DNA of 64,000 bases from Rubrivivax sp. SCN 71-131 (lineage in GTDB: Bacteria; Pseudomonadota; Gammaproteobacteria; Burkholderiales; Burkholderiaceae_C), in NCBI GenBank assembly GCA_001724995.1, contig MEFD01000023.1, forward strand, positions 34,443 through 98,442, read 5' to 3'. The translations under genes were made by a program, and so were the position numbers. The notes under the pieces were generated by a model. It saw only the letters and a list, made by a program, of their open reading frames with translations. It ran no database searches and was not told the origin of the DNA. This document shows, piece by piece, positions 25,822 to 35,021 of this stretch (positions are counted from its first letter, which is position 1; each line of letters starts with the position of its first letter).

Positions 25822-26964
25822 TCAACGCTCGAGCCGGATGACGCGCCCGTCCGGGCTGTCGGTGAGCACGTAGAGCCAGCCGTCCGGGCCCTGGCGTACG
25901 TCGCGGATGCGCTCGTTCAGTCGGGTCAGCAGTTGCTGCTCGCCGACCACGCGGCGCCCTTGCAGCGTCAGGCGGTGCAGCGCCTGGCCGCGCAGCGCGC
26001 CGATGAAGAGGCTGCCCTTCCAGCCCGGGTAGCGCTCGCTGGTGAGAAAGGCCATGCCGCTCGGGGCGATCGAGATCGGCGTCCAGGTCTTCAGGGGCTG
26101 CTCGAAGCCGGGTCTGGGGCCCTCTTCGCCGATGCGGGTGCCGATGCCGTAGTTGCGGCCGAAGGTCAGCAGCGGCCAGCCGTAGTTGCGCCCACCCTCG
26201 ACGACGTTGATCTCGTCGCCGCCCTGGGGGCCATGCTCGCTCGCCCACAGTTCGCCGGTCTCGGGGTGCAGCGCGGCGCCCTGGACGTTGCGGTGGCCCA
26301 GGCTCCAGATTTCGGCGGCCGCACCGGGCCGGCCGACGAAGGGGTTGTCGGCCGGCACACGGCCGTCGGCCTCGATGCGCACGATCTTGCCGAGATGGTT
26401 GGTCAGGTCCTGCGCGTCGGCCTTGCGCGAGAAGCGGTCGCCCAGCGTCACGAACAGGCGTCCGTCGCGCGCGAACACGAGCCGGCCGCCGCAGTGCTGG
26501 CTGCTCGCCACTTTGGGCTGCTGGCGAAAGAGCAGCTGCACCTCGTCGACGCGGCCGTCTTGCAGCCGCCCGCGCGCCACTGCCGTGCTGTTGCCGCCCT
26601 CGCCCGCCTCGGCGTAGCTCCAGTAGACGCGCCGGTTCTCGGCGAACCGGGGATCGAGCACGACGTCCAGCAGCCCGCACTGGCCGCTGGCCGCCACCGT
26701 TGGCAGACCGGCCACGGGCGGCGAGACCTGCCCCGCTGCGTCGACGATGCGCAGCCGCCCGGCGCGCTCGGTGACGAGCATGCGACCGTCCGGCAGGAAA
26801 GCCAGAGACCAGGGATGGTCCAGGCCGCGCGCCACGTCAACCGGGCGCAGCGTCTGCGCCTGGGCCGCCATTGATGCCGCCAGCGATGCCGCCATCGACA
26901 GCACCGTCAGCACCGCCGCACGCCCCAGCGCGGCCAGGGGCAGCGCCCGCTTCGTCATCTTCAT
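25822..26964 (-). CDS. PQQ-dependent aldose/sorbosone-type sugar dehydrogenase, exported
   Basis: A 380-residue protein with a signal peptide that ends near MAAQAQ. The propeller starts with the diagnostic LDHPWSLAFLPDGRMLVTERAGRLR, as in the YliI/GDH family of soluble PQQ-linked aldose dehydrogenases. Other family motifs are GGRLVFARDGRLFVTLGDR, LGHRNVQGAALHPETGELW and SEHGPQGGDEINVV. The enzyme would oxidise sugars in the periplasm. It is unlinked in strand to its neighbours, with a convergent gene on one side and a divergent SDR gene on the other. Confidence 0.92.
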   Translation of the reverse strand: MKMTKRALPLAALGRAAVLTVLSMAASLAASMAAQAQTLRPVDVARGLDHPWSLAFLPDGRMLVTERAGRLRIVDAAGQVSPPVAGLPTVAASGQCGLLDVVLDPRFAENRRVYWSYAEAGEGGNSTAVARGRLQDGRVDEVQLLFRQQPKVASSQHCGGRLVFARDGRLFVTLGDRFSRKADAQDLTNHLGKIVRIEADGRVPADNPFVGRPGAAAEIWSLGHRNVQGAALHPETGELWASEHGPQGGDEINVVEGGRNYGWPLLTFGRNYGIGTRIGEEGPRPGFEQPLKTWTPISIAPSGMAFLTSERYPGWKGSLFIGALRGQALHRLTLQGRRVVGEQQLLTRLNERIRDVRQGPDGWLYVLTDSPDGRVIRLER

Positions 26965-27113
26965 GGCGCATCATCTTGCCCGAAGCGGGCGCGCAGCGGG
27001 TGGGGGCGATCGCGGGAGCCCGTCGTCAGGCTGGTGCACGGTTCCCGGCCGAAGATGCTCGCGTCGACCGCGCTCCCGCCGTCGGCTCCATCCATCACCC
27101 AGGAGGTCCCATC

Positions 27114-27863
27114 ATGCTGAAGGACAAGGTCGCCATCGTCACCGGAGCCGGCTCGGGCATCGGCCGCGCCGTGGCGCTGGCCTATGCGCGCGAAGGCGCG
27201 GCCGTACTCGTTTCGGACCTCACCGCCCCCGGCGGCGAGGAGACGGTGGCGCAGATCCGCGCGGCCGGCGGCACGGCGAGTTTCTTCGCCGCCGACGTGG
27301 CCGACCCGGCGGCCTGCGAGGCACTGGCGGCCGCCGCCGTCGAGCGCTACGGACGGCTCGACATCGCTTGCAACAACGCCGGCATCGGTGGTGAGGCGGC
27401 GCCCACCGGCGACTACTCGATCGACGGCTGGCGCCAGGTCCTCGACATCAACCTGAACGGCGTCTTCTACTGCATGAAGGCGCAGATCCCGCGCATGCTC
27501 GAGGGCGGCGGCGGCGCCATCGTCAACATGGCCTCCATCCTCGGCGCCGTGGGCTTTGCCACGGCGCCGGCCTACGTCGCCGCCAAGCACGGCGTGCTCG
27601 GCCTGACCAAGACCGCGGCCCAGGAATACGCCGCGCAAGGCCTGCGCGTCAACGCCGTCGGCCCGGGCTTCATCCACACGCCACTGATCTCGGGCCTCGA
27701 AGCGGACGCGGCGACGAACGCCATGCTCGTCTCGCTGCACCCGATCGGGCGTCTCGGCCGGGCCGAGGAAGTCGCCGAGCTGACGCTGTGGCTGAGCTCG
27801 CCCGCGGCCTCCTTCGTCACCGGCGCCTACGTGCCGGTGGACGGCGGCTACCTGACACGCTGA
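27114..27863 (+). CDS. Short-chain dehydrogenase/reductase (SDR)
   Basis: A 249-residue classical SDR. The ATG at 27114 follows a perfect AGGAGGT, while an upstream ATG at 26871 lies inside the divergent gene's region and is rejected. The cofactor motif VTGAGSGIGRA, the NNAG motif, the catalytic Ser in NMASILGAVG and the YVAAK pair (Tyr, Lys) are all present. It ends with the familiar PVDGGYLTR. The substrate, a secondary alcohol or ketone, cannot be told from sequence. No operon partner is evident. Confidence 0.93.
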   Translation: MLKDKVAIVTGAGSGIGRAVALAYAREGAAVLVSDLTAPGGEETVAQIRAAGGTASFFAADVADPAACEALAAAAVERYGRLDIACNNAGIGGEAAPTGDYSIDGWRQVLDINLNGVFYCMKAQIPRMLEGGGGAIVNMASILGAVGFATAPAYVAAKHGVLGLTKTAAQEYAAQGLRVNAVGPGFIHTPLISGLEADAATNAMLVSLHPIGRLGRAEEVAELTLWLSSPAASFVTGAYVPVDGGYLTR

Positions 27864-27885
27864 CGCAGGACGGGGAGAAGGCGTT

Positions 27886-28890
27886 TCAGTTGCTGGCCTT
27901 GAACCCCGTCGCGCGCACCACTTCGGCCCAGCGCGCCGTCTCCGCCGCGATCGAGCGCGCGAAGGCCTCGCCGTGCTCGCTCGAGACGTCGAAGCCCTGC
28001 TCCTCGAGCTTGGCGCGGTAGCGCGGATCGGCCTGCACCTTGTTGGCCGCCGCCTGGATCTTCTCGAGGACGGCAGGCGGCGTCGCCGTCGGCGCGAACA
28101 GGCCGAACCAGATTGTCGAGCTCAGGTCCTTGTGGCCCAGCTCGGCCAGCGTGGGCAACTGCGGCAGGTAGCGCGAGCGCTGCTCGCTCGTCACCGCGAT
28201 CGCCTGGAGCTTGCCGGCGGCGATGTGCTGCAGCGTCGTCTGCAGCTGCGAGAAGCCCAGCGGCACCTGCCCACCCAGAAGATCCTGCACCTGCGGTGCC
28301 GAGCCCTTGTAGGGCACGTGCGTCATATCGAGCTTGAACCGCTCGTTGAGCTGGAAGCCCAGGAACTGGGAAGGCGTGCCCGGACTGAACGACGCGTACG
28401 AGACCTTGCCCGGATGGGCCTTGACCCACTGCACCAGGTCGGCGAGCGTGCGCGCGGGCACGGACGGGTGGGTGACCAGCACCAGCGGCGCCTCCACGCC
28501 CTTGGCGATCGGCCTGAAGTCGGACTGCTTCCAGCGCAGGTTCGCGTAGGCCGAGGGGTTGACCGTCATCATGCCCGCGGTGCTGATCCAGAACATGTGG
28601 CCGTCGGCCGGCGCCTTGAGCACGTATTCCGCGCTGATGTTGCCGTTGGCGCCGGCCTTGTTCTCGATGATGAAGGTGCCGCCAGTCAGCTCGCCCAGGT
28701 GCTGCGCGAGCGCGCGCGCGTAGGCGTCGATCGCCCCGCCTGCGGGTACGCCGACCACCAGCGTCACCGGCCTGGAAGGCCATGCCGCGGGCTGCGCATG
28801 CAGCAACGGCGGCAGCGCCAGGGCACCGGCAAGCGCCGCCCATGAGAGCAGCCGCCGGCGTGCCATCTGCCTTTTCCTTGCCCTAGCCAT
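27886..28890 (-). CDS. Tripartite tricarboxylate (TTT/Bug) family substrate-binding protein
   Basis: A 334-residue Bug protein from the ATG at 28890, with a basic signal peptide RKRQMARRRLLSWAALAGAL and cleavage near LHAQP. The family hallmarks are WPSRPVTLVVGVPAGGAIDAYAR, FIIENKAGANGNISAEYV and HVPYKGSAPQVQDLLGG. Bug proteins capture carboxylates and similar solutes in the periplasm. No TctA/TctB membrane genes are adjacent, which is common for the many orphan Bug proteins of Burkholderiales. It is convergent with the SDR gene. Confidence 0.93.
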   Translation of the reverse strand: MARARKRQMARRRLLSWAALAGALALPPLLHAQPAAWPSRPVTLVVGVPAGGAIDAYARALAQHLGELTGGTFIIENKAGANGNISAEYVLKAPADGHMFWISTAGMMTVNPSAYANLRWKQSDFRPIAKGVEAPLVLVTHPSVPARTLADLVQWVKAHPGKVSYASFSPGTPSQFLGFQLNERFKLDMTHVPYKGSAPQVQDLLGGQVPLGFSQLQTTLQHIAAGKLQAIAVTSEQRSRYLPQLPTLAELGHKDLSSTIWFGLFAPTATPPAVLEKIQAAANKVQADPRYRAKLEEQGFDVSSEHGEAFARSIAAETARWAEVVRATGFKASN

Positions 28891-29035
28891 GATCGAGTCT
28901 CCGAAGCGTGTGCGGGGTTGAGCAGGAAGCCTAGCGCAAGCCGCGCGTTGCGGCATGGGTGAACACGGCAAGTCCCTGGGTGGGGCCCGGGCCGCCTCGG
29001 CGCGACGGTGCACGCGCGGCCCGTGCCTCTGGCTC

Positions 29036-30760
29036 TCAGGCCAGCGCCTGCACCACCATCTGCACGCGCCTCTGCCCGTTCCACTCGTCCACCGAGAGCC
29101 GGTAGACGAGTTGCGCGCGCTCGGGCAAGGGCTCGACGCGGCCGAACCAGATCGCCTCGCGCGCGCTGCCGTCCGGCGTACGCAGGCGCAGCTTGAGGTG
29201 CTTCTCGCCGACGAGGCGCTGCTGCAGCACCTGCACTTCATCGAGGAAGAGCGGCGCCTCGAAGCCCTGGCCCCAGACCTGCGCCTCGAGCAGCGCCGCC
29301 GTCTCGGCGTTGAACCACTCGAGCGGCAAGGGCCCGTCGGTCGGCAGCGTGCGCATGAGCGTCGCGGCATCCAGCCACTCCGCGGCGACCTGCACCAGCG
29401 CCGCGGCGAAGGCCTCGAAGCCTTCGGCCTCGACGGTCGCGCCCGCGGCCATGGCGTGGCCGCCGAAGCGCAGCAGCAGGCCCGGATGGCGCTTGGCGAC
29501 GAGGTCCAGTGCGTCGCGCAGGTGAAAGCCCGGGATCGACCGGCCCGAGCCCTTGAGGCGCCCGTCGGCGCCGCGCGCGAAGACGAAGCTCGGCCGGTGC
29601 AACTGGTCCTTCAGGCGACCGGCAACGATGCCGACCACGCCCTCGTGGAAGCCCTCGTCGAAGAGCGCCAGGGCCGGCGGCAGCGCGGCCTGCCCGGCCA
29701 GCGCCGCGAGCGCAGCCTCGGCCTGCTCGCGCATGCCGTCCTCGACCTCGCGGCGCTCGCGGTTGATGGCGTCCAGCTGCGACGCCAGCTCCGCGGCGCG
29801 CGCGGCATCGTCGGTGAGCAGGCACTCGATGCCGAGCGTCATGTCGGCCAGGCGTCCGGCGGCGTTCAGGCGCGGCCCGAGCGCGAAGCCGAAATCGGCG
29901 GCCGAGGCCCGCGCCGGCTCGCGCCGCGCGGCGGTGAACAAGGCCGCGACGCCGGTCTGCATGCGCCCGCCACGGATGCGCCTGAGCCCTTGCGCCACCA
30001 GGCGGCGGTTGTTGGCGTCGAGCTTGACGACGTCGGCCACCGTGCCCAGCGCCACCAGGTCCAGCAGCGCGTCCAGGCGCGGCTGCGCAGTGCCCTCGAA
30101 ACGCCCGCGCCGACGCAGCTCGGCGCGCGTGGCCAGCAGCACGTAGAACATGACGCCCACGCCGGCCAGCGCCTTGCTGGCAAAGCCGCAGCCGGGCTGG
30201 TTGGGGTTGACGATCACGTCGGCCGCCGGCAACAGCGCCTGCCCCTCGTGCAGCGCCGGCAGGTGGTGGTCGGTCACCAGCACCTGCATGCCCAGGGCCT
30301 TGGCGTGCGCCACGCCCTCGACGCTGGCGATGCCGTTGTCCACCGTCACCAGCAGCTGCGGCTGCAGCGTGCGCGCCAGTTCGACGATCGCCGGCGTGAG
30401 ACCGTAGCCGTGGCGCGCGCGGTCGGGCACGACGTAGCCGAGGCGTGCGCGCTCGGCACCCAGCGCCACCAGCCCGCGGATCGCCACCGCGCAGGCGGTG
30501 GCACCGTCGCAGTCGTAGTCGGCGACGATGCAGATGCGCCGCCCGGCCTCGATCGCCTCGGCCAGCAGCGCGCCGGCCGCCTGCGCGCCCTGCAGCGCCT
30601 GCGGCGGCAGCAGGTGCTGCAGGCCGTCGTCGAGCTCGCCGGCGCTGCTCACGCCGCGCGCGGCGAGCAGCCGCGCCAGCAGCGGATGCACACCGGCCTG
30701 CTCGAGCGCGAAGCACACGCGCGGCGGCACGTCGCGCACGACGATGCGCGGCGTGCTCAC
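29036..30760 (-). CDS. recJ: Single-stranded-DNA-specific exonuclease RecJ
   Basis: A 574-residue RecJ from the GTG at 30760. The DHH-family residues are visible in VADYDCDGATAC and VTDHHLP, then GVGVMFYVLLA and LGPRLNAAGRL follow, and the DHHA1 part has RFGGHAMAAG. RecJ degrades single-stranded DNA 5' to 3' in recombination and mismatch repair. The start overlaps the stop of the upstream gene by 4 bases (GTGA), so the two are translationally coupled. A longer open frame to 31246 runs inside that gene and is rejected. Confidence 0.95.
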   Translation of the reverse strand: MSTPRIVVRDVPPRVCFALEQAGVHPLLARLLAARGVSSAGELDDGLQHLLPPQALQGAQAAGALLAEAIEAGRRICIVADYDCDGATACAVAIRGLVALGAERARLGYVVPDRARHGYGLTPAIVELARTLQPQLLVTVDNGIASVEGVAHAKALGMQVLVTDHHLPALHEGQALLPAADVIVNPNQPGCGFASKALAGVGVMFYVLLATRAELRRRGRFEGTAQPRLDALLDLVALGTVADVVKLDANNRRLVAQGLRRIRGGRMQTGVAALFTAARREPARASAADFGFALGPRLNAAGRLADMTLGIECLLTDDAARAAELASQLDAINRERREVEDGMREQAEAALAALAGQAALPPALALFDEGFHEGVVGIVAGRLKDQLHRPSFVFARGADGRLKGSGRSIPGFHLRDALDLVAKRHPGLLLRFGGHAMAAGATVEAEGFEAFAAALVQVAAEWLDAATLMRTLPTDGPLPLEWFNAETAALLEAQVWGQGFEAPLFLDEVQVLQQRLVGEKHLKLRLRTPDGSAREAIWFGRVEPLPERAQLVYRLSVDEWNGQRRVQMVVQALA

Positions 30761-31668
30761 AAAGACCCCAGCTCGCGCACGAGGTCGAATGCCGACAGGC
30801 GCGCGGCCAAGCGCTGCAGCAGCCCTCGCGGCGGCAGCGCCAGGCTCCAGCTCGAGCGCTCGCCGCAGAGGGTGATGCGCGACGGCGCCCGGCGCTGCAG
30901 CCCGGCGTCGATCTGCATCCAGGCCTGCGACCACGCGGCCCAGTCCTCGGCCAGCGCCGGCCGGCGCAGTCGCGCCTCCATCCGCACCGCGCGCTGCAGT
31001 TGCGGCGCCACCGGCTGCGCCGTGCCGCAGCCGCTCAGCCAGACCGCGTTCACCACCGGCAGGCCGCAGGCCTCGCGCTCCTCGTTCAGCGGCTGCGTGT
31101 GCAGCAGCATCTGCGTCTCGTTGAGCAGACGCCGCAGCAGCCGCGCGCTGGCGGCGTCGGGAAGCCAACGGTCGACGTTGCGCCCGATCACCCGGTCCAG
31201 CGAGGCGGTGGGCAACTGCGCCAGCGCCTCGTGCGCGATGAACCACCGCGTCGGCGCACCCCAGTGCACGAGAAAGCCTTCGCTGGTGAAGAGCGGCGCC
31301 ACTGCCTCGTAGAGCCGGCGCGAGTCCGCTTCGTCCAGGGCCAGCGCCTCGGGGTCGGCCATGCTCACCTGGTCGGTGCCGACGTGCCAGTGCGACGGCG
31401 TCAACAGCCCCCAGGCGAGGTCGCCGGGATCGAAGTCCAGGGCACGCGCCTCCTCGCCGGCAAAGGGCAGCAGCCCGTCGGCGCCGGCCCAGCCCCAGGC
31501 ACGCGCCAACGCGCGCTCGTGCGGGGGCGAGAGCGAGAACTCGTCGCCCTCGTCGCGTTCGCCGCGGCGGCCGGCCAGCAGCGCCTGCAGGTTGGGCAGT
31601 CGCAGCGCAGCCAGCGCGCCCCGCCCGGCTTCGGACAAGGGGGCGGCAAACGGGATCAGCAAGTGCAT
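30757..31668 (-). CDS. Conserved protein coupled to recJ, phosphoglycerate-mutase-like annotation
   Basis: A 303-residue cytosolic protein from the ATG at 31668 (MHLLIPFAAPLSEAG). Conserved-looking blocks are LTPSHWHVGTDQVSM, GAPTRWFIAHEAL, RLLNETQMLLHTQPLNEER and NAVWLSGCGTAQP. Homologues beside recJ in Burkholderiales are often labelled as a cofactor-independent phosphoglycerate mutase, but I see no metal-binding motif that supports that activity. Its overlap with recJ suggests a linked function. True function unknown. Confidence 0.75.
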   Translation of the reverse strand: MHLLIPFAAPLSEAGRGALAALRLPNLQALLAGRRGERDEGDEFSLSPPHERALARAWGWAGADGLLPFAGEEARALDFDPGDLAWGLLTPSHWHVGTDQVSMADPEALALDEADSRRLYEAVAPLFTSEGFLVHWGAPTRWFIAHEALAQLPTASLDRVIGRNVDRWLPDAASARLLRRLLNETQMLLHTQPLNEEREACGLPVVNAVWLSGCGTAQPVAPQLQRAVRMEARLRRPALAEDWAAWSQAWMQIDAGLQRRAPSRITLCGERSSWSLALPPRGLLQRLAARLSAFDLVRELGSL

Positions 31669-31720
31669 GAGCCGCAATTATCCCGGGCTGCGCCGGGTTC
31701 GCGGCCGGCCGCGCCCGCGT

Positions 31721-32377
31721 TCAGCGCCCGGGCGGGCGGCAGAGGATCATGTTCGCCGCGTCCATGGTCATCACCAGGGCGCCGTGCTGGTTGAACATCT
31801 CGACGCGCGAGCGCACGACGCCGCGGTCGGGCTTGCTCCTGGAGACCCGCGCCTCCAGCACGGTGACGCGCACCGACAGCGTGTCGCCGGGGCGCACCGG
31901 CTGCGGCCAGCGCAGCGACTCCATGCCCGGCGAGGCCACGCTGGATACCGGCGAAAGGTAGTTCACCGCGTACAGCCGCATCATCAGCCCGCAGGTGTGC
32001 CAGCCGCTGGCGATGAGCCCGCCGAAGGGCCCGCGCGCGGCGAGATCGGGGTCGGTGTGGATGGGCTGCGGGTCGTAGCGGCGCGCGAACTCGAGCAGTT
32101 CCTCGCTGTCCAGCGTCACCGTGCCGAGTTCATGCACCGCGCCTTCGACGTAGTCCTCCAGCCAGCGCTCGCTCATCTGTCGCTCCTTGTCGGCTTCGTT
32201 GGCACGGATGCCCTTGTGCGCATGGAAGACGCGCAGCGCCTGCTGGTAGGCGTCGATGTCGGTCTGCGGAACGACCTCGCCGCACTCGTAGCAGGCGCCG
32301 CTCATGCGATCGAACCAGCGGCAGCCGCAGGCGTTGCAGGCGAGCTCGGGGGCACCGGCCGGGTTCTCGAAGATCAT
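31721..32377 (-). CDS. Zinc ribbon-MaoC (hotdog) fusion protein
   Basis: A 218-residue protein from the ATG at 32377. Residues 12-40 form a short zinc ribbon (CNACGCRWF then CYECG). A linker with charged residues follows, then a MaoC-type hotdog from about residue 68 (MSERWLEDYVEG). The hydratase region ARRYDPQPIHTDPDLAARGPFGGLIASGWH carries the Asp and His used by (R)-enoyl-CoA hydratases. The gene overlaps the previous one by 4 bases (ATGA) and belongs to a three-gene operon with a flavoprotein reductase. A role in acyl-CoA or aromatic metabolism is likely; the substrate is unknown. Confidence 0.85.
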   Translation of the reverse strand: MIFENPAGAPELACNACGCRWFDRMSGACYECGEVVPQTDIDAYQQALRVFHAHKGIRANEADKERQMSERWLEDYVEGAVHELGTVTLDSEELLEFARRYDPQPIHTDPDLAARGPFGGLIASGWHTCGLMMRLYAVNYLSPVSSVASPGMESLRWPQPVRPGDTLSVRVTVLEARVSRSKPDRGVVRSRVEMFNQHGALVMTMDAANMILCRPPGR

Positions 32378-32847
32378 CGGCAGGCTCCCATGAAGGCCAG
32401 GCCCAGCGACTCGAGGAAGTCCTCGTAGCCCTCGTCGAGCAGCTGCGACTTCGGCGCCAGCACGTAGATGAACAGGCCGCCCTGGCGCAGCTGCAGCTTC
32501 ATCTGCCCGAGCGCGTTGTCGTGCAAGCGCGCGTGCACCGCGGCCAGGGCGCCGGGCTGGGCGACGAAGAGCACCGCCACGCCGCAGTCGGCAAAGCCGC
32601 GGTAGTCGCGCCACTGCACCTGCATCGCGCCCTGCACGCGCGTCCACACCAGCATGCGCCCGCGCCCGGCATCGGCCGCCGCGCGCGCGACCAGGCCGAC
32701 GGCGCCGCCGTCGATCCAGGGCTCGAAGAGGTGGGCGTGGCGCTGCAGCAACGCCGCCCAGCCGGGCAGATCCGCCCAGGCGGCCGCGTCGCCCGCGGCG
32801 GCGGCGGCGCGGGCGTCCTCAGATGCGAGCGCCGAGGCGGAAGCCAT
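32374..32847 (-). CDS. Hypothetical protein between flavoprotein and MaoC genes
   Basis: A 157-residue alanine-rich protein from the ATG at 32847. It overlaps the flavoprotein gene by 29 bases and the MaoC gene by 4, so all three are one operon. No recognised motif is present; the middle (RMLVWTRVQGAMQVQWRDY and GVAVLFVAQPGALAAVHARL) looks like an alpha/beta fold. No signal peptide or membrane helix is seen. The tight overlaps argue that it is real. Function unknown. Confidence 0.65.
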   Translation of the reverse strand: MASASALASEDARAAAAAGDAAAWADLPGWAALLQRHAHLFEPWIDGGAVGLVARAAADAGRGRMLVWTRVQGAMQVQWRDYRGFADCGVAVLFVAQPGALAAVHARLHDNALGQMKLQLRQGGLFIYVLAPKSQLLDEGYEDFLESLGLAFMGACR

Positions 32848-34813
32848 CGTGGATCGCCTGCGTGAGCCCGCGCGGGACGAGCGAGTCGCCGCAGCCGTGG
32901 ACCTCGTCGATCATCCACTCGAGCTCGTGGAAGAGCTCCTGGTTGGGCCGGCGCGCCACCGCCGCGACCACCGTGTCGGCGGGCAGGAACTGCTCCTGCC
33001 CCTGCGCGTCGCGGATCTTCACGCCGCCCTCGCCGATGGCGAGGATCTTCGCGCCCGTGTGCGTCGGGATCTCGAGCTCCTCGATCCACGCCGTGTGCCG
33101 CCACTTGAACGAGGGCATGACGTCGCCGGCGATGCGCTTCTCGGTCTCGACCACGCTGACCTCGCGGCCGTGGTTTCTCTTGAGCGATTCGGCCAGCGTG
33201 AGGCCGATCTTGCCGCCGCCCAGCACGACCACGCGCGCGCCGGGCTCGACCTTGCCGGAGGCGATGTCCATGGCGTCGACGAGCAGCCCGGCCTGCGTGC
33301 ACTCGGGCAGCAGCAGGTTGTCGACGCGCGCGCCGGTGGCGATCACCGCGACGTCGAACTGGTGCAGCATGCTGCGCATGGCCTTCAGGTCCAGCGTGGT
33401 GTTGCAGCGCACCTCGATGTTCAGCGCCTCGGCCATGTTGCGGTAGTAGTCGACGACGCTGCTCAGGTCGTCGCTGTTGGCGAGGTCGTTCTTCGCGTAG
33501 CCGGCCAGCGCGCCGCCGATGGCCGGGCCGCGCTCGAAGACGACGACGTCGTGGCCGCGGCGCTTGGCGGTGATCGCACACTCCATGCCCGAGGGCCCGG
33601 CGCCGATGACCATGATCTTCTTGGCCATCACGGCCGGCGTGATCTGGTAGGCCGGGTCGTACTCGTGGCCGAGCTCGGGGTTGCGCGTGCAGGTGTAGGG
33701 CAGGTCGCGGAAGAGCCGCGAGAGGCAGTTCAGCGAGCCGATGCAGCGCCGCACGAGGTGCATCTTGCCGGCCTGCGCCTTGTGCACGAGTTCGGGGTCG
33801 GCGAGCATCGGGCGGCACACCTCCCAGAAGTCGAACTCCCCCTTCTCGATGCACGCGCTGGCCATGCGCGGGTCGGGCAGGCGGTTGCCGAAGGCGATGG
33901 TCGTGTTCGGCAGCAGCTGCTTGGCGCGCGCGGCCAGACGGTTCCAGTAGCCCGGCGGCACATCGCGACCGATCGAGGATTCCGGCGCCTCCTGCCAGCC
34001 GACGGTGACGCTGATCATGTCGACGCCGTGCTCGGCGGCGAGCTTCATCAGCTCGAAGGATTCGTCCTCGGTGTTGCCGCCCCACTGGTCCATCAGTTCG
34101 TTGCCGTTCAGGCGCACGACCAGCGGCGCGTCGCCCTGCACCTGCTTGATGGCGTCGATGAGTTCGCACATGAAGCGGCCGCGGTTCCTCACCGAGCCGC
34201 CGTACTCGTCGGTGCGGCGGTTGGTGAACTTGGAGTTGAAGGTCGCCAGCAGGTAGCCCATGAAGCTGGTGATCTCGGTGGCGTCGAAGCCCGCGCGCAG
34301 TGCGCGCCGCGCGGCGTCGGCGTGCTGCTGGATCGTGACCTTGATCTGGTCTTTCGTGATCTCGCGCGGCGGGCGGAAGTGCGGCAGCGTCTGCGGCACG
34401 ATCGAGGGCTGCAGGCAGTAGCCCAGGTCGATGCCGCCGTAGCGCCCGGCGTGCAGGATCTGCTGCACGGCGATGGCGCCGGCCTCGTGGATGTAGCCGG
34501 CGATCTTCTCGAAGCCGGGGATGGCGCTGTCGTCGTGGATCGCGACCTGCCGGAAGTAGCCCTTGCCCTCGCCCAGCGGATCCGGGTAGGCGCCCTGGTT
34601 GGTGATGATGCCGCAGCCGGTGCCGGCGATGACCTGCGTGCGCGCGAACTCGCGGATGGTGTGCGTGCCGTCGCGGTTGTTGTAGTTGGAGATGCAGCAG
34701 GAGCCGTACTTGACCCGGTTCCTGATCTGCAGCTTGCCCCATCGCGCGGGCTCGAAGAGGCGGCGCATGGACGGGTTCGGCCCCGCGGGCTGGGTCTGGT
34801 CGGTGTCGCTCAT
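32819..34813 (-). CDS. FMN/Fe-S/FAD oxidoreductase, TMADH / 2,4-dienoyl-CoA reductase family
   Basis: A 664-residue protein from the ATG at 34813. Residues 1-370 form an old-yellow-enzyme FMN barrel (LFEPARWGKLQIRNRV, LQILHAGRYGG-like QQILHAGRYGG, YGGSVRNRGRF). An Fe-S segment follows near residue 360, and then an FAD/NAD(P) half with GAGPSGMECA and GGGKIGLTLAES. The Fe-S segment reads CIGSLNC and then CTRNP: the second of the four expected cysteines is serine. The family reduces enoyl-type or oxidises amine substrates. It heads a three-gene operon with a MaoC protein, so an enoyl-CoA substrate seems more likely than trimethylamine. Confidence 0.88.
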   Translation of the reverse strand: MSDTDQTQPAGPNPSMRRLFEPARWGKLQIRNRVKYGSCCISNYNNRDGTHTIREFARTQVIAGTGCGIITNQGAYPDPLGEGKGYFRQVAIHDDSAIPGFEKIAGYIHEAGAIAVQQILHAGRYGGIDLGYCLQPSIVPQTLPHFRPPREITKDQIKVTIQQHADAARRALRAGFDATEITSFMGYLLATFNSKFTNRRTDEYGGSVRNRGRFMCELIDAIKQVQGDAPLVVRLNGNELMDQWGGNTEDESFELMKLAAEHGVDMISVTVGWQEAPESSIGRDVPPGYWNRLAARAKQLLPNTTIAFGNRLPDPRMASACIEKGEFDFWEVCRPMLADPELVHKAQAGKMHLVRRCIGSLNCLSRLFRDLPYTCTRNPELGHEYDPAYQITPAVMAKKIMVIGAGPSGMECAITAKRRGHDVVVFERGPAIGGALAGYAKNDLANSDDLSSVVDYYRNMAEALNIEVRCNTTLDLKAMRSMLHQFDVAVIATGARVDNLLLPECTQAGLLVDAMDIASGKVEPGARVVVLGGGKIGLTLAESLKRNHGREVSVVETEKRIAGDVMPSFKWRHTAWIEELEIPTHTGAKILAIGEGGVKIRDAQGQEQFLPADTVVAAVARRPNQELFHELEWMIDEVHGCGDSLVPRGLTQAIHDGFRLGARI

Positions 34814-35021
34814 CGGGGGCCTCGTCGTCGTGACACGGTGGTGGAAATCCGCGGCCGCGCCCGCGCACGCGCCGAAGGCGCCGGGCCGCGGGATCGCGGG
34901 ATCGCGGGATCCGCTTCGCGCCATCGTATGGGCGCGCCCTGGGCCGCGCCATCGGGCCCGACCAGAGTCTTGCGTTGCGTCAATCGCGCCGCCGCGCCGG
35001 CCCCGCCGCGGGCACCGGCCT

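Noticed and set aside
32499..34952. Arg/Pro-rich 817-codon frame within the flavoprotein gene
   Set aside because: It is an alternative frame of the flavoprotein gene with low-complexity content.
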